Assembly: GCF_017743735.1 (NCBI RefSeq)
Contig: NZ_JAGHRO010000001.1
Span: 310,001 to 374,000, forward strand
Reading direction: 5' to 3'
DNA length: 64,000 nucleotides
Origin: Shimia sp. R9_2
GTDB taxonomy: Bacteria; Pseudomonadota; Alphaproteobacteria; Rhodobacterales; Rhodobacteraceae
A program made the position numbers and the translations under genes. Below, piece after piece: positions 27,461 through 37,620 of this stretch. The notes under the pieces were generated by a model, which was not told the DNA's origin, searched no databases, and saw nothing but the letters and a program-made list of their open reading frames with translations. Numbering within the stretch: the stretch's first letter is position 1; each line of letters begins with the position of its first letter.

Positions 27461-28759
27461 ATGGCCTATGTGCCAGACACAATTTTCGCCTTAGCAACGG
27501 CCCCCGGTAAAGCGGGGGTCGCTGTCGTTCGTGTGTCCGGTTCCCGAGCCGCAGAGGCGGGGAGGGCGCTTTTCGGCGATCTGCCCAAACCACGCTACGC
27601 TGCTTTGAAGATCCTGAAAGACAGTGAAGACCGTCGTTTGGATCAGGCCTTGGTGCTCTACTTTCCGAATAAGAACAGCTTTACTGGCGAAGAGGTTCTT
27701 GAGCTGCACTTGCATGGTTCAACTGCCGTGGTGAATGCGGTTCTTCGGGGACTCTCTGAGATGGATGGGCTTCGCTTGGCAGAGGCAGGGGAGTTCACCC
27801 GCCGTTCTTTGGAAAACGGATGCCTTGATCTGGCCCAGGTCGAGGGGCTCGCTGATCTGATTGATGCCGAGACCGAGGCTCAGCGGCGTCAAGCCTTGCG
27901 GGTTTTGTCAGGCGATCTTGGGAAACTTGCAGGCAAATGGCGCACAGATTTGATCCGCGCCGCTGCTTTGATTGAAGCGACAATCGACTTTGCCGACGAG
28001 GAAGTCCCTGTAGATGTCACGCCGGAAGTCACTGAACTCCTGTCTGGCGTGCGAAGTGAGCTCGACCGTGAGATCGCTGGTGTCGATACGGCTGAACGCA
28101 TCCGCACGGGTTTCGAAGTCGCCATCCTCGGTGCGCCAAATGTTGGCAAGTCCACGCTGCTCAACGCGCTTGCTGGTCGCGAGGCGGCAATCACCTCTGA
28201 ATACGCGGGGACAACGCGTGACGTGATCGAAGTCCGCATGGAGCTAAACGGATTGCCGGTGACTTTGCTGGATACTGCTGGGCTTCGTGAGACTGAGGAT
28301 CACGTGGAGGGGATCGGCATTCAGCGTGCACGCGAGAGGGCAGAGGCTGCGGATCTCCGTGTATTCCTTCAAACTCAGGATGAAGCGCCGGATTTCGAAC
28401 CTCTGCCAGAGGATGTGATCAGAACGGCGAAGGCAGATACTTTGTCTGATCCAAAAAATGCGATTTCAGGCAAAACCGGTTTCGGCATCAGCGAATTGGT
28501 TTCTGAGATCACTGAAAAGCTCTCTGAACAGGCTGGTCGATCCGGAGTGGCGACGCGCGAGAGACATCGGATTGCGATGAAACGCGCGTCAGAAGCACTG
28601 GATACAGCGCGTGCTGTTCTCGCACTTGGACCCGATCACTATGATATTGGTGCTGAAGAGCTACGAACCGCGATTCGTGCTCTTGATTCCATCGTTGGTC
28701 ATGTCGATGTAGAGAACCTGTTGGACGAAATCTTTTCGAGCTTTTGTATCGGAAAGTGA
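27461..28759 (+). CDS. mnmE: tRNA modification GTPase MnmE
   Basis: A 432-residue protein. The N-terminal folate-binding domain is followed by a G domain with Gly-Ala-Pro-Asn-Val-Gly-Lys-Ser at 224-231 and Asp-Thr-Ala-Gly. The C-terminus is Phe-Cys-Ile-Gly-Lys, the MnmE signature. With MnmG it adds carboxymethylaminomethyl groups to U34 of tRNAs, and mnmG follows immediately. Confidence 0.97.
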   Translation: MAYVPDTIFALATAPGKAGVAVVRVSGSRAAEAGRALFGDLPKPRYAALKILKDSEDRRLDQALVLYFPNKNSFTGEEVLELHLHGSTAVVNAVLRGLSEMDGLRLAEAGEFTRRSLENGCLDLAQVEGLADLIDAETEAQRRQALRVLSGDLGKLAGKWRTDLIRAAALIEATIDFADEEVPVDVTPEVTELLSGVRSELDREIAGVDTAERIRTGFEVAILGAPNVGKSTLLNALAGREAAITSEYAGTTRDVIEVRMELNGLPVTLLDTAGLRETEDHVEGIGIQRARERAEAADLRVFLQTQDEAPDFEPLPEDVIRTAKADTLSDPKNAISGKTGFGISELVSEITEKLSEQAGRSGVATRERHRIAMKRASEALDTARAVLALGPDHYDIGAEELRTAIRALDSIVGHVDVENLLDEIFSSFCIGK

Positions 28760-28774
28760 ATCAAATCTGAGGAG

Positions 28775-28790
28775 TGTTTCACGTGAAACA
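28775..28790. promoter_or_regulatory. parS: parS centromere site 1 (perfect)
   Basis: TGTTTCACGTGAAACA is the canonical 16-base parS palindrome bound by ParB. It lies about 3.4 kb from the origin and spans the mnmG translation start, between the ribosome binding site and the GTG at 28783. Confidence 0.95.
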
Positions 28791-30645
28791 TTTTGACGTC
28801 ATTGTTGTGGGCGGAGGACACGCCGGGACGGATGCTGCGTCGGCAGCGGCGCGTATGGGCGCTTCAACAGCTCTGGTGACTTTGAAGAAATCAGGCATTG
28901 GCGTCATGTCTTGCAACCCTGCCATTGGCGGTCTTGGAAAAGGTCATCTTGTGCGTGAAGTCGACGCGCTTGATGGGGTCATGGGGCGTATCGCAGATAG
29001 GGCTGGAATTCAGTTTCGACTGCTTAACCGTCGTAAAGGCCCAGCTGTACAGGGCCCACGAGCGCAGGCAGATCGAAAGATCTATCGCGAAGAAATGTTG
29101 GCGGAAATCGAAGCCACACCCAATTTGACCATCGTTGAGGGCGAGGCAACTGACTTCCGGATGGAGGGGCAGGCGGTGCGGGGAGTCGTCCTAGCGGATG
29201 GTTCAGAGATCTCGGCGCATTCTGTTGTACTCACCACAGGGACTTTCCTGCGCGGCGTCATCCACATCGGGGATGTTTCTCGCCCTGGCGGCAGAATGGG
29301 GGACGACCCGTCTGTCAAACTTGCGGAGCGCATTGACAGTTTTGACTTGCCGCTTGGCCGGTTGAAAACAGGCACGCCTCCACGTTTGAATGGTAAGACA
29401 ATCAAATGGGATCTACTCGACAGCCAGCCGGGTGATGATGATCCGGTGGTTTTCTCGTTCTTGAACAAGGCGCCGAGCGCTCGGCAGATTTCCTGCGGTA
29501 TCACGCATACGAATGAGAAAACGCATGATATTATCCGGAAAAACCTAGATCGCTCGGCGATGTACGGTGGCCATATCGAAGGCGTTGGGCCGCGGTATTG
29601 CCCATCTATCGAAGATAAGATTGTGCGTTTTGCGGATAAGACCTCGCATCAGGTTTTTCTGGAACCAGAAGGTCTGGACGATCACACGGTCTACCCAAAC
29701 GGCATTTCGACGTCGCTACCAGTGGACGTTCAGGAAAGCTATGTGCGGTCGATGTATGGTTTGGAAGATGCGGAAATTCTACAGCCAGGGTATGCGATTG
29801 AATACGACTATGTCGATCCGCGAGCTCTGGATGCGGCGCTTGGTGTTAAGGGCGTACCTGGTCTATATCTTGCAGGACAAATCAACGGAACCACTGGGTA
29901 TGAGGAAGCTGCGGCACAAGGGCTCGTTGCCGGCCTGAACGCAGCTTTGGCGGCACAAGGCAAAGAGCCCCACCATTTCAGCCGATCGGACAGCTATATC
30001 GGCGTCATGGTTGATGATCTTATCACGCGCGGTGTCACAGAGCCCTATCGCATGTTCACGTCTCGTGCAGAGTTTCGTCTTTCTTTGCGTGCGGATAACG
30101 CAGATCAGAGGCTCACACCAATTGGGTTGGAGCTGGGTCTCATTGGCGAAACGCGCAAGTCGGTGTTTGCAAGCAAGCAGGAGAAGCTTACGTCGGGCAA
30201 AGCCCTCCTCGAAGAAACTGGCTATACGCCAAAACAAATTAATTCTGCGGGTATTTCAGTTAACCAAGATGGTAACCGTCGCACAGCATTCCAGGTTCTC
30301 GCTTTCCCTGAAGTGAGCTTCGGAGATGTTGTGGAGCTGGATCCTCGCTTTGCCGAAATAAGCGAAGATATCCAACTTCAGCTTGAGCGTGATGCGCTTT
30401 ATGCAAATTACATCGAGCGCCAAAAGCGCGATGTCGAGGCAATGCGCAGAGATGAAACGCAGTTTATCCCGTCTGATTTCGACTTCGATGTGATCGAAGG
30501 TTTGAGCAACGAGTTGAAATCCAAGTTGAATGCCGTACGTCCAGCGAATTTGGGGCAGGCCGGGCGGATTGATGGCATGACACCTGCGGCTCTTACACTG
30601 CTTCTTGCGAAGTTGCGCCAGGCCCAGAAAGCGAAAACCGCCTGA
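28783..30645 (+). CDS. mnmG: tRNA modification enzyme MnmG (GidA)
   Basis: A 620-residue protein. The FAD dinucleotide site Gly-Gly-Gly-His-Ala-Gly is near residue 10, followed by [12 protein letters not shown]. It works with MnmE on U34 of tRNAs. A GTG at 28774 is also in frame, but it overlaps the GAGGAG at 28769-28774, while the GTG at 28783 lies eight bases after that sequence, so 28783 is preferred. The stop overlaps the rsmG start by one base. Confidence 0.95.
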   Translation: MKHFDVIVVGGGHAGTDAASAAARMGASTALVTLKKSGIGVMSCNPAIGGLGKGHLVREVDALDGVMGRIADRAGIQFRLLNRRKGPAVQGPRAQADRKIYREEMLAEIEATPNLTIVEGEATDFRMEGQAVRGVVLADGSEISAHSVVLTTGTFLRGVIHIGDVSRPGGRMGDDPSVKLAERIDSFDLPLGRLKTGTPPRLNGKTIKWDLLDSQPGDDDPVVFSFLNKAPSARQISCGITHTNEKTHDIIRKNLDRSAMYGGHIEGVGPRYCPSIEDKIVRFADKTSHQVFLEPEGLDDHTVYPNGISTSLPVDVQESYVRSMYGLEDAEILQPGYAIEYDYVDPRALDAALGVKGVPGLYLAGQINGTTGYEEAAAQGLVAGLNAALAAQGKEPHHFSRSDSYIGVMVDDLITRGVTEPYRMFTSRAEFRLSLRADNADQRLTPIGLELGLIGETRKSVFASKQEKLTSGKALLEETGYTPKQINSAGISVNQDGNRRTAFQVLAFPEVSFGDVVELDPRFAEISEDIQLQLERDALYANYIERQKRDVEAMRRDETQFIPSDFDFDVIEGLSNELKSKLNAVRPANLGQAGRIDGMTPAALTLLLAKLRQAQKAKTA

Positions 30646-31283
30646 TGAACTGTCCAGAGAACATTCGTGACGCACTGGATGTTTCACGTGAAACATTTCA
30701 GCGTCTTCAGGTCTTGGCGGACTTGCTGGTTAAGTGGAACCCGAGAATTAACCTCGTTTCCAAGTCCACACTCGACGCCTTATGGGAACGTCATATCCTG
30801 GATTCGGTTCAGGTGATGCGTAGCGCACCTCATAATGTGGCGCATTGGGTGGACATTGGCAGCGGAGGTGGTTTCCCTGGATTGGTCATTGCGTTGATGT
30901 CGGAAGAGCCAACTGCGCCGCAGAAGGTAACGTTGATTGAGAGTGATCAACGTAAGTGTGCCTTTTTGCGGACGGTTTTGCGAGAGACCGGCGTAAAGGC
31001 AGCTGTTTTGACAGAACGTATCGAGAAAGTGTCTCCGCAGAATGCCGACGTTCTTTCTGCACGCGCGCTGGCGGATCTTCCGCTGTTGTTTGACTTTACA
31101 GAGCGACATTTGCGGGCAGATGGCGTTGGGCTGTTTCCAAAGGGAGCAAGCTGGCAAAAAGAGCTTAAATCCGTACAGGAATCGTGGTCATTTGATTGCG
31201 AAGTGGTAAAGAGTATTACGGACTCTCAAGCAGTCATCCTGAAGGTCGGAGAACTGAAACGTGACGGATCCAACGCGCCCTAA
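30645..31283 (+). CDS. rsmG: 16S rRNA G527 N7-methyltransferase RsmG (GidB)
   Basis: A 212-residue SAM-dependent methyltransferase. [11 protein letters not shown] near 68-78 is the SAM-binding GidB signature. Codons 12-17 are made from parS site 2. The start overlaps mnmG and the end overlaps parA by 23 bases, so the whole mnmE-parB group is probably one transcript. Confidence 0.96.
   Translation: MNCPENIRDALDVSRETFQRLQVLADLLVKWNPRINLVSKSTLDALWERHILDSVQVMRSAPHNVAHWVDIGSGGGFPGLVIALMSEEPTAPQKVTLIESDQRKCAFLRTVLRETGVKAAVLTERIEKVSPQNADVLSARALADLPLLFDFTERHLRADGVGLFPKGASWQKELKSVQESWSFDCEVVKSITDSQAVILKVGELKRDGSNAP
30680..30695. promoter_or_regulatory. parS: parS centromere site 2 (perfect)
   Basis: A second exact TGTTTCACGTGAAACA, inside the rsmG reading frame, 1905 bases after site 1. 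The coding sequence tolerates it as Val-Ser-Arg-Glu-Thr. Confidence 0.95.
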
Positions 31284-32070
31284 GGGCCCCAAGATTATCG
31301 CTGTTGCCAACCAAAAAGGTGGGGTTGGCAAAACCACAACAGCCATAAATCTCGCAGCTGCTCTCGCAGAGCAGAAATGTCGTGTGCTTTTGGTGGATCT
31401 TGATCCGCAGGGCAACGCTTCAACGGGGTTGGGCGTCGAAGTCGAGGATCGTCAGAACACAACATATGACCTGTTGACCGGTGAAGCCGAACTTGAAGAC
31501 GTGATTCAAACGACGGACTCGGAAACCATGTGGATCGTTCCGGCAACTGTCGATCTGAGCTCGGCGGACATTGAGTTGATGACCAATGAAAAGCGTAGCT
31601 TCTTGTTGCATGACGCCCTGCGTCAGCATGCTATGGATGCCTATGATCTGGACTACATATTGATTGATTGTCCGCCATCTCTCAACTTGTTGACTGTCAA
31701 TGCAATGATCGCTGCGCATTCGGTCTTGATTCCGCTTCAAAGCGAATTTTTCGCACTTGAGGGATTGTCGCAACTTATGCTGACCGTGCGTGAAGTGCGA
31801 CAAACCGCCAATTCAGGTCTGCGCATTGAGGGTATTGTGCTGACGATGTTCGATGCACGTAACAACCTGTCTCAACAAGTGGAGCAGGATGCGCGCGATA
31901 ACCTTGGTGAATTGGTGTTCGAAACCAAAATCCCTCGGAATGTGCGTGTTTCTGAGGCTCCCTCTTACGCGCAGCCGGTTTTGGAGTATGATCCAACATC
32001 CAAGGGCGCAGAGGCATATCGAGCCCTGGCCAAGGAACTATTGGTCAAAAACTATAAAGTCGCTGCATAA
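31261..32070 (+). CDS. parA: Chromosome partitioning ATPase ParA
   Basis: A 269-residue protein with the deviant Walker A Lys-Gly-Gly-Val-Gly-Lys-Thr-Thr at 19-26 and Val-Asp-Leu-Asp-Pro-Gln-Gly-Asn following. ParA binds DNA non-specifically and moves the ParB-parS complex of the newly copied origin. The start is a GTG at 31261 inside the end of rsmG. ParB follows after 11 bases with a good AGGAGG at 32070-32075. Confidence 0.97.
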   Translation: MTDPTRPKGPKIIAVANQKGGVGKTTTAINLAAALAEQKCRVLLVDLDPQGNASTGLGVEVEDRQNTTYDLLTGEAELEDVIQTTDSETMWIVPATVDLSSADIELMTNEKRSFLLHDALRQHAMDAYDLDYILIDCPPSLNLLTVNAMIAAHSVLIPLQSEFFALEGLSQLMLTVREVRQTANSGLRIEGIVLTMFDARNNLSQQVEQDARDNLGELVFETKIPRNVRVSEAPSYAQPVLEYDPTSKGAEAYRALAKELLVKNYKVAA

Positions 32071-32081
32071 AGGAGGCCGGT

Positions 32082-32972
32082 ATGGCAGAGAAGAAGAAAC
32101 CACGTGGCCTTGGCCGCGGCCTCAGTGCATTGATGGCGGATGTGACCGAAGATAAGAGCGCGCAAGTTGCGCAAACACCTCGTCGGGCAGATTTGGTTGT
32201 CCCAATCGAGCGGATTGAGCCAAATCCAGATCAGCCGCGCCGTGATTTTACACCTGAACAGTTAGACGATCTGGCGAATTCCATTCGCGAAAAGGGCGTC
32301 ATTCAGCCGCTTATCGTTCGGAAGAAATCTGGAGATCGATACGAGATTGTCGCTGGCGAACGCCGTTGGCGCGCGTCCCAGATGGCGAAGCTGCATGAGC
32401 TTCCGGTTATCGTCAGAGAGTATGATGACACTGAAGTTCTCGAGATTGCGATCATCGAGAACATTCAACGTGCGGATTTGAACCCGGTTGAAGAGGCGAT
32501 GGGCTATCGCCAACTTATGCAAAAGTTCGGTCACACGCAGGAGAAGGTATCTGAAGCGCTCGGCAAAAGTCGAAGCCATATCGCAAACTTGATGCGTCTG
32601 CTCAATCTACCGGATGACGTTCAGATGCTGTTGCGCGAGGGAGACCTATCGGCTGGTCATGCACGCGCTCTGGTGACCTCGGAAAATGCCTCAGAGCTGG
32701 CCAAGAAAGTTGTGAAGGATGGTCTTTCTGTTCGCCAGACTGAAAAACTTGCGAAAAAAACAGGCTCTCTCGTCGAGCAAATTAAAAAATCTCGACCAAA
32801 GACCCATAAGGACGCCGATACAGTCGCGCTAGAAGGCGATCTTTCCGCTAATTTGGGCATGAAAGTCAGCGTCGATCATACGTCTGGCGGAGAATCTGGT
32901 AAAATTACCATTAATTATCAGACACTTGATGATCTAGACGAACTGTGCCGGATTCTGTCCTCTACGCGTTAG
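32082..32972 (+). CDS. parB: Chromosome partitioning protein ParB
   Basis: A 296-residue protein. The N-terminal Gly-Leu-Gly-Arg-Gly-Leu binds ParA. The CTP-binding box Gly-Glu-Arg-Arg-Trp-Arg is at 92-97, Glu-Asn-Ile-Gln-Arg follows, then a helix-turn-helix (Val-Ser-Glu-Ala-Leu-Gly-Lys-Ser-Arg-Ser-His) and a C-terminal dimer domain. It loads on the parS sites at 28775, 30680 and probably 41740. Its last 11 bases overlap the end of the convergent YbaN-like gene. Confidence 0.97.
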   Translation: MAEKKKPRGLGRGLSALMADVTEDKSAQVAQTPRRADLVVPIERIEPNPDQPRRDFTPEQLDDLANSIREKGVIQPLIVRKKSGDRYEIVAGERRWRASQMAKLHELPVIVREYDDTEVLEIAIIENIQRADLNPVEEAMGYRQLMQKFGHTQEKVSEALGKSRSHIANLMRLLNLPDDVQMLLREGDLSAGHARALVTSENASELAKKVVKDGLSVRQTEKLAKKTGSLVEQIKKSRPKTHKDADTVALEGDLSANLGMKVSVDHTSGGESGKITINYQTLDDLDELCRILSSTR

Positions 32973-33315
32973 GTCGCGTCCAGAGGAAAAAAAGTACCGC
33001 GCTTAAAACCACCGCTTGGATGATTAAAACGGTGGTTTTGACACCCAAAGCCAATGAAATTGCAAATACCAACATTATGGACAGTGTTGCTGCCCTTTTT
33101 GCGCTTGGTCTGATCGCACCATTGCGATGCCAATCATCAATCATCGGACCGAAGAGTTTGTGACTGAGGAGCCAATTGTGCAGCCTCTCTGATGAACGTG
33201 CAAAACAGAAAGCTGCGAGCAACAAAAAGGGGACAGTTGGCAAGAGGGGGAGCACAACGCCGACCAACGCAAACGCGACACACATCAATCCGCAGATCAG
33301 CCAAATCGCGCGCAT
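32962..33315 (-). CDS. YbaN/DUF454 family inner-membrane protein
   Basis: A 117-residue protein with three to four membrane segments and the DUF454 patterns Val-Leu-Pro-Leu-Leu-Pro-Thr-Val-Pro-Phe (near 22) and Ala-Ala-Phe-Cys-Phe-Ala-Arg-Ser-Ser. Function is unknown. It is directly adjacent to hemW with no gap and is probably the last gene of the rph-rdgB-hemW transcript. Confidence 0.88.
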   Translation of the reverse strand: MRAIWLICGLMCVAFALVGVVLPLLPTVPFLLLAAFCFARSSERLHNWLLSHKLFGPMIDDWHRNGAIRPSAKRAATLSIMLVFAISLALGVKTTVLIIQAVVLSAVLFFLWTRPNA

Positions 33316-34488
33316 TTAGTCCACCAAAAGTTCCGACAGGACAGAATTTAGCACCATGCGCCCTTGTGGCAAGACGCGCAGATGTCGCGACGACTTTTCA
33401 ATCATACCTATTTCGATCAAGTGATCCACGCGGGGCCCTTCAAGAGTATGCCCGGAGAGGGCCTCGTAGCGGGCCAGATCGATACCCTCGCTCAAGCGAA
33501 GTCCCATTAGAAGGAATTCTGCGGCTTGCCCGTCCCTGGAAATAACCTCGTGCAGACTTTCACCATTTCCGGCTTCCGCAGTCTCCAGCCACTTGTTCGG
33601 ATTTTTCCAGGTCTCTATCGCGTGACGTTTCCCGTTAAGTGTCAGCCGGGCATGCGCCCCTGGCCCAATTCCTGCGTAATCGCCGTAGCGCCAATAGATT
33701 TGATTGTGCCGCGATTCAGAGCCTATGGCTGCATAGTTAGAAACTTCATAAGGCAACATGCCAGCTTCAGCGCAGATCTCCTGCGTTGTTTCATACATGT
33801 CTGCAGCAAGGTCGTCTTCTGGCAAACCGCGCAGCTTTCCGCGGTTGTAGCGATCGCCGAAGGCTGTGCCTTGTTCAATTGTGAGTTGATAAAGCGAAAG
33901 ATGATCTATGGCCATCGACAGAGCTTCTTTCAACTCGGCCTGCCAATCACTTAAGGATTGATCCTGGCGTGCATAGATCAGGTCGAAACTCACCCGATCA
34001 AAGGTTTTCCGCGCTATTTCGAAGGCTTTCTTGGCCTCTGATACAGAGTGAATGCGGCCTAGACGTTGTAGATCTCCGTCATTAAGCGCCTGAATGCCCA
34101 TGGAAATTCGGTTTACCCCGCCTGCGCGATAAGCCGCGAACCGACCTGCTTCAACAGATCCTGGATTCGCCTCAAGCGTGATTTCCATGTCGTTTGATGT
34201 GGGCCAGAGTTTTCGCACGCGTTCCAGAATGGATGCGACGATATCAGGATCCATTAGGCTTGGGGTGCCGCCACCAAAGAAGACAGTGTTAAGCACACGC
34301 CCCGGCGTCTGAGTTGCGACGCGGTCCAGTTCGCTGAGATAGGCGTGTAGCCAGCGATTTTGGTCGATTTCACGGCTTACATGGCTGTTGAAATCGCAAT
34401 AGGGGCATTTGGCCTGACAAAACGGCCAATGTATATACAGGCCAAAGCCCCCGTTTTGCCAATCCTCAGCCAAAACAACCCGCCACAA
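33316..34488 (-). CDS. hemW: Radical SAM heme chaperone HemW
   Basis: A 390-residue protein. The radical SAM cluster is Cys24-x3-Cys28-x2-Cys31 in His-Trp-Pro-Phe-Cys...Cys-Pro-Tyr-Cys-Asp-Phe-Asn-Ser-His, and Gly-Gly-Gly-Thr-Pro-Ser follows. These are HemW features. HemN, the coproporphyrinogen dehydrogenase, has a further Cys in the cluster motif, so older annotation as coproporphyrinogen III oxidase is likely wrong. HemW binds heme and is thought to insert it into respiratory proteins. The ATG at 34488 overlaps the end of rdgB by 23 bases. Confidence 0.93.
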   Translation of the reverse strand: MWRVVLAEDWQNGGFGLYIHWPFCQAKCPYCDFNSHVSREIDQNRWLHAYLSELDRVATQTPGRVLNTVFFGGGTPSLMDPDIVASILERVRKLWPTSNDMEITLEANPGSVEAGRFAAYRAGGVNRISMGIQALNDGDLQRLGRIHSVSEAKKAFEIARKTFDRVSFDLIYARQDQSLSDWQAELKEALSMAIDHLSLYQLTIEQGTAFGDRYNRGKLRGLPEDDLAADMYETTQEICAEAGMLPYEVSNYAAIGSESRHNQIYWRYGDYAGIGPGAHARLTLNGKRHAIETWKNPNKWLETAEAGNGESLHEVISRDGQAAEFLLMGLRLSEGIDLARYEALSGHTLEGPRVDHLIEIGMIEKSSRHLRVLPQGRMVLNSVLSELLVD

Positions 34489-35077
34489 AGGCTTTCACCG
34501 CACGGCCGCGATGGCTGATCTTATTTTTGGCCCAGCGGTCCATTTCCGCGAAGGTGACGTCATGCCCTTCGGGCACAAACATCGGGTCATAGCCGAAGCC
34601 ATCTTTGCCGCGCATGGGCCATACAAGATGCCCGGGAGCCACGCCCTCAAACACCTCATCATGCCCGTCAGGCCAAGCCAGAACCAGCGTGGAGCGGAAT
34701 TGCGCGAGCCTTGGGTGCGGAGCGTTTACCGCTTCGAGTTCATTGTGGGCCCGGGTCATTGCCATCACAAAGTCGCGGCCATTCTCGGTCTCGGCCCAGT
34801 CCGCTGTATAGACGCCGGGCGCGCCGTTGAGCGCGTCAATCGTGATGCCACTGTCGTCTGACAGGGCAGGCAGACCGGTCGCCTTTGCCGCAGCGTGGGC
34901 TTTGATCCGGGCGTTTCCGACAAATGTGTCTTCGGTCTCTTCCGGTTCTGGCAGATCCATTTCTCCAGCACCGACAACTTTAACGCCAAAGGGCTCAAGG
35001 AGATGAATCATCTCCTCAAGTTTGCCTTTGTTGTGTGTCGCCATCAGCAGCGTTTTATCCGTGAACTTCCGCGTCAT
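34466..35077 (-). CDS. rdgB: XTP/dITP pyrophosphatase RdgB
   Basis: A 203-residue protein beginning near [11 protein letters not shown] with the later Leu-Ser-Asp-Asp-Ser-Gly-Ile and Gly-Phe-Gly-Tyr-Asp-Pro-Met-Phe, all HAM1 family signatures. It removes inosine and xanthosine triphosphates from the nucleotide pool. It overlaps rph by four bases and hemW by 23. Confidence 0.95.
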   Translation of the reverse strand: MTRKFTDKTLLMATHNKGKLEEMIHLLEPFGVKVVGAGEMDLPEPEETEDTFVGNARIKAHAAAKATGLPALSDDSGITIDALNGAPGVYTADWAETENGRDFVMAMTRAHNELEAVNAPHPRLAQFRSTLVLAWPDGHDEVFEGVAPGHLVWPMRGKDGFGYDPMFVPEGHDVTFAEMDRWAKNKISHRGRAVKAFVAGCFG

Positions 35078-35787
35078 GACACGGCTGCCTCTTGCGCGGC
35101 AACGAGCTCTGCCACGCCTTTTTCTGCGAGATCAAGCAGTTGGTTCATCTGATCGCGGGAGTAGGTCGCACCTTCGGCAGACATCTGGGTTTCAATCATC
35201 TGCCCGTTGGCCAGCATGATGAAGTTGCCATCCACACCTGCCTCGCTGTCTTCTGGATAGTCCAGATCAAGCACTGGCTGACCTGCATATATGCCGCAAG
35301 ACACTGCCGCGACCGGAGAAATAAGCGGGTCAGTGGTGACGTCGCCGGCTTTCATGAGCTTGTTCACTGCCAAACGCAGGGCAACCCAGCCACCGGTGAT
35401 TGAAGCACAGCGCGTGCCGCCATCAGCTTGGATTACGTCACAATCCACGGTGATTTGACGCTCGCCCAAAGCCACACGGTCCACGCCTGCGCGCAGGGAA
35501 CGGCCGATCAGGCGCTGAATTTCTACGGTGCGGCCGCCTTGCTTGCCGGCAGCAGCTTCGCGCCGCATGCGGGAAGAGGTAGAGCGTGGCAGCATCCCGT
35601 ATTCTGCTGTCACCCAACCCAAACCGGAGCCTTTGATAAACGGCGGTACGCGCGCTTCCAGAGAGGCGGTGCAGAGCACATGCGTATCGCCCATTTTGAT
35701 CAGGCAAGAGCCTTCTGCATGTTTGGTTACATTGGTCTCAATCGACACGGCACGCATTTCATTGAGCTGACGTCCAGAGGGGCGCAT
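35074..35787 (-). CDS. rph: Ribonuclease PH
   Basis: A 237-residue protein starting Met-Arg-Pro-Ser-Gly-Arg, the usual RNase PH N-terminus. It has [11 protein letters not shown] near 60, and the Asp residues of the phosphate site are in [12 protein letters not shown]. It trims tRNA 3' ends with phosphate. The frame is open 24 codons further upstream, but the family length and AAGGA favour 35787. It is divergent from hrcA. Confidence 0.95.
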   Translation of the reverse strand: MRPSGRQLNEMRAVSIETNVTKHAEGSCLIKMGDTHVLCTASLEARVPPFIKGSGLGWVTAEYGMLPRSTSSRMRREAAAGKQGGRTVEIQRLIGRSLRAGVDRVALGERQITVDCDVIQADGGTRCASITGGWVALRLAVNKLMKAGDVTTDPLISPVAAVSCGIYAGQPVLDLDYPEDSEAGVDGNFIMLANGQMIETQMSAEGATYSRDQMNQLLDLAEKGVAELVAAQEAAVS

Positions 35788-35865
35788 GGGAATTTCCTTC
35801 TCTTGATTTCTTTTGGGCATAGCCGCGCGGGCAGGGCGGGTGCAACCCCGATTGACCAACGCCGA

Positions 35866-35894
35866 TTGACCTTTGTGCTTGAGCCTATTTTATT
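35866..35894 (+). promoter_or_regulatory. Possible sigma-70 type promoter of hrcA-grpE
   Basis: TTGACC at 35866-35871 and TTTATT at 35889-35894 are 17 bases apart, and the ATG of hrcA is at 35917. No CIRCE inverted repeat, the usual HrcA operator, is visible in this gap. Confidence 0.35.
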
Positions 35895-35916
35895 GAAGAG
35901 CAGAAGGCACGGGCAG

Positions 35917-36981
35917 ATGACAGACACCACTAAAATCCTCGAAGAAATGAATGAACGCAGCCGAGAGGTGTTTCGCCGTGTGGTCGAAGGCTATCTTGAA
36001 ACCGGCGATCCGGTTGGATCGCGCACGCTCACCCGGTCTCTGTCAGAGAAAGTTAGTGCGGCGACCATTCGCAATGTGATGCAGGATCTGGAATACCTTG
36101 GCCTTCTGGACAGTCCGCATGTTTCGGCTGGCCGCGTGCCGACGCAGCAAGGCCTTCGTATGTTTGTGGACGGGCTGCTCGAAGTTGGCGATTTGGATCA
36201 CGGAGATCGCAAGAGGATCGATGCCACGTTGGGCGAAGGTGATAAGGATGTGAGCAACATGCTTGATCGCGTCAGCACGGCTCTGTCTGGTGTCACACAG
36301 GGGGCTTCGCTGGTTCTGGCACCCAAACATGAGGCACCAGTCAAACACATCGAATTTGTCTCCCTTGCGCATGATCGTGCTCTGGTGGTCTTGGTGTTTG
36401 CGGATGGCCATGTGGAGAACCGTCTTTTCACGCCGCCTCCGGGGCAAACCCCCAGTTCCATGCGCGAGGCCGCGAATTTCCTCAATGCTGTGGCTGAAGG
36501 GCGCACGCTGAGTGAGGTAGGCAAAGCCGTACGGGAAGAGATCGCGCGTCGGCGCCAGGAAATCGATACGCTGGCTGCTGACCTTGTGGAAAGCGGTTTG
36601 GCACTTTGGGCCGGTGAGGGCGGACAGGAAGAACGCCTCATCGTCCGCGGGAGGGCGAATCTTCTTGGTTCCGGTGGTGAAGAGCAGGATCTGGAGCGTA
36701 TCCGCACGTTGTTTGATGACCTTGAACGTAAGCGCGACATTGCCGATTTTCTGGATCTTGCCGAACAAGGCGATGGTGTGCGCATTTTTATTGGCTCAGA
36801 GAACAAACTTTTTTCACTTTCGGGTTCCTCTTTGGTGGTGTCTCCCTATATGAACGCTGATCGAAAGATCGTGGGTGCTGTCGGGGTCATTGGACCCAAG
36901 CGCCTAAACTATGGACGTATTGTGCCGATCGTGGATTACACGGCGCAACTGGTTGGAAAATTGATCTCCGACCGCGGTTAG
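35917..36981 (+). CDS. hrcA: Heat-inducible transcription repressor HrcA
   Basis: A 354-residue protein. A winged helix at the N-terminus has Pro-Val-Gly-Ser-Arg-Thr-Leu near 30 and Ser-Ala-Ala-Thr-Ile-Arg-Asn-Val-Met-Gln-Asp-Leu-Glu near 48. HrcA patterns (Ser-Ala-Gly-Arg-Val-Pro-Thr and the C-terminal Gly-Pro-Lys-Arg-Leu-Asn-Tyr) follow. HrcA represses chaperone operons at CIRCE sites and is itself held active by GroEL. The frame is open far upstream to 35428 over rph; the ATG at 35917 fits the family. grpE follows nine bases later. Confidence 0.95.
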   Translation: MTDTTKILEEMNERSREVFRRVVEGYLETGDPVGSRTLTRSLSEKVSAATIRNVMQDLEYLGLLDSPHVSAGRVPTQQGLRMFVDGLLEVGDLDHGDRKRIDATLGEGDKDVSNMLDRVSTALSGVTQGASLVLAPKHEAPVKHIEFVSLAHDRALVVLVFADGHVENRLFTPPPGQTPSSMREAANFLNAVAEGRTLSEVGKAVREEIARRRQEIDTLAADLVESGLALWAGEGGQEERLIVRGRANLLGSGGEEQDLERIRTLFDDLERKRDIADFLDLAEQGDGVRIFIGSENKLFSLSGSSLVVSPYMNADRKIVGAVGVIGPKRLNYGRIVPIVDYTAQLVGKLISDRG

Positions 36982-36990
36982 AGGTGAAAA

Positions 36991-37551
36991 ATGGCTGAGC
37001 CGAAAGACAACGAGTTTCTGGACGACATCGCAGAAGCCGAAGCCGAAGAATTTGCTCAGAGCCTTGATGAGCTCGCAGATGAGGCGGTGGAACTGGATGA
37101 GCTACGTGCCGAGCGTGATGAGCTGAAAGACCGCTGGATGCGTGCGCTGGCAGATGCTGAGAATGCCCGCAAACGCGGCGACAAAGCGCGTCGCGATGCT
37201 GAGCAGTACGGTGGCTCCAAGTTGGCCCGTGACATGCTGCCTGTCTTTGACAACATGAAACGCGCAGTTGAATCGATCACTGAGGAGCAGAAAGAGGCCT
37301 CCTCTGCGCTGATCGAAGGTATTGAGCTGACCATGCGCGAGCTGCTGAAAACTTTCTCCAAGCATGGCATCGAAATGATCTCCCCTGAAGTGGGCGATAA
37401 ATTTGATCCAAACGTGCACGAAGCGATGTTTGAAGCGCCCGTTCCCGGCACCAAGGCGGGTGACATCATTCAAGTTTCCGCTCAGGGCTTTATGCTGCAC
37501 GACCGCCTTCTGCGCCCAGCCCAAGTTGGCGTGAGCTCCACTCCAGCCTAA
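36991..37551 (+). CDS. grpE: Nucleotide exchange factor GrpE
   Basis: A 186-residue protein. An acidic start and a long coiled coil (about 25-95) are followed by the GrpE head domain with Val-Phe-Asp-Asn-Met-Lys-Arg-Ala near 85 and the C-terminal Gly-Phe-Met-Leu-His-Asp-Arg-Leu-Leu-Arg-Pro-Ala. It exchanges ADP for ATP on DnaK. It is in operon with hrcA and ends at a strong terminator. Confidence 0.96.
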   Translation: MAEPKDNEFLDDIAEAEAEEFAQSLDELADEAVELDELRAERDELKDRWMRALADAENARKRGDKARRDAEQYGGSKLARDMLPVFDNMKRAVESITEEQKEASSALIEGIELTMRELLKTFSKHGIEMISPEVGDKFDPNVHEAMFEAPVPGTKAGDIIQVSAQGFMLHDRLLRPAQVGVSSTPA

Positions 37552-37570
37552 CTGGCAAAGATATAGAACC

Positions 37571-37605
37571 AAAAAAGCCTCCGATCATTCGGAGGCTTTT
37601 TCTTT
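37571..37605. terminator. Bidirectional Rho-independent terminator between grpE and mutS
   Basis: GCCTCCGA pairs perfectly with TCGGAGGC around TCAT, with a T run on one side and an A run on the other, so it serves both the plus-strand grpE and the minus-strand mutS. Confidence 0.92.
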
Positions 37606-37620
37606 GGGCAAAGGGGAGAA

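Noticed and set aside
35788-35916. CIRCE operator expected before hrcA
   Set aside because: No TTAGCACTC-N9-GAGTGCTAA-like repeat is present in the gap.
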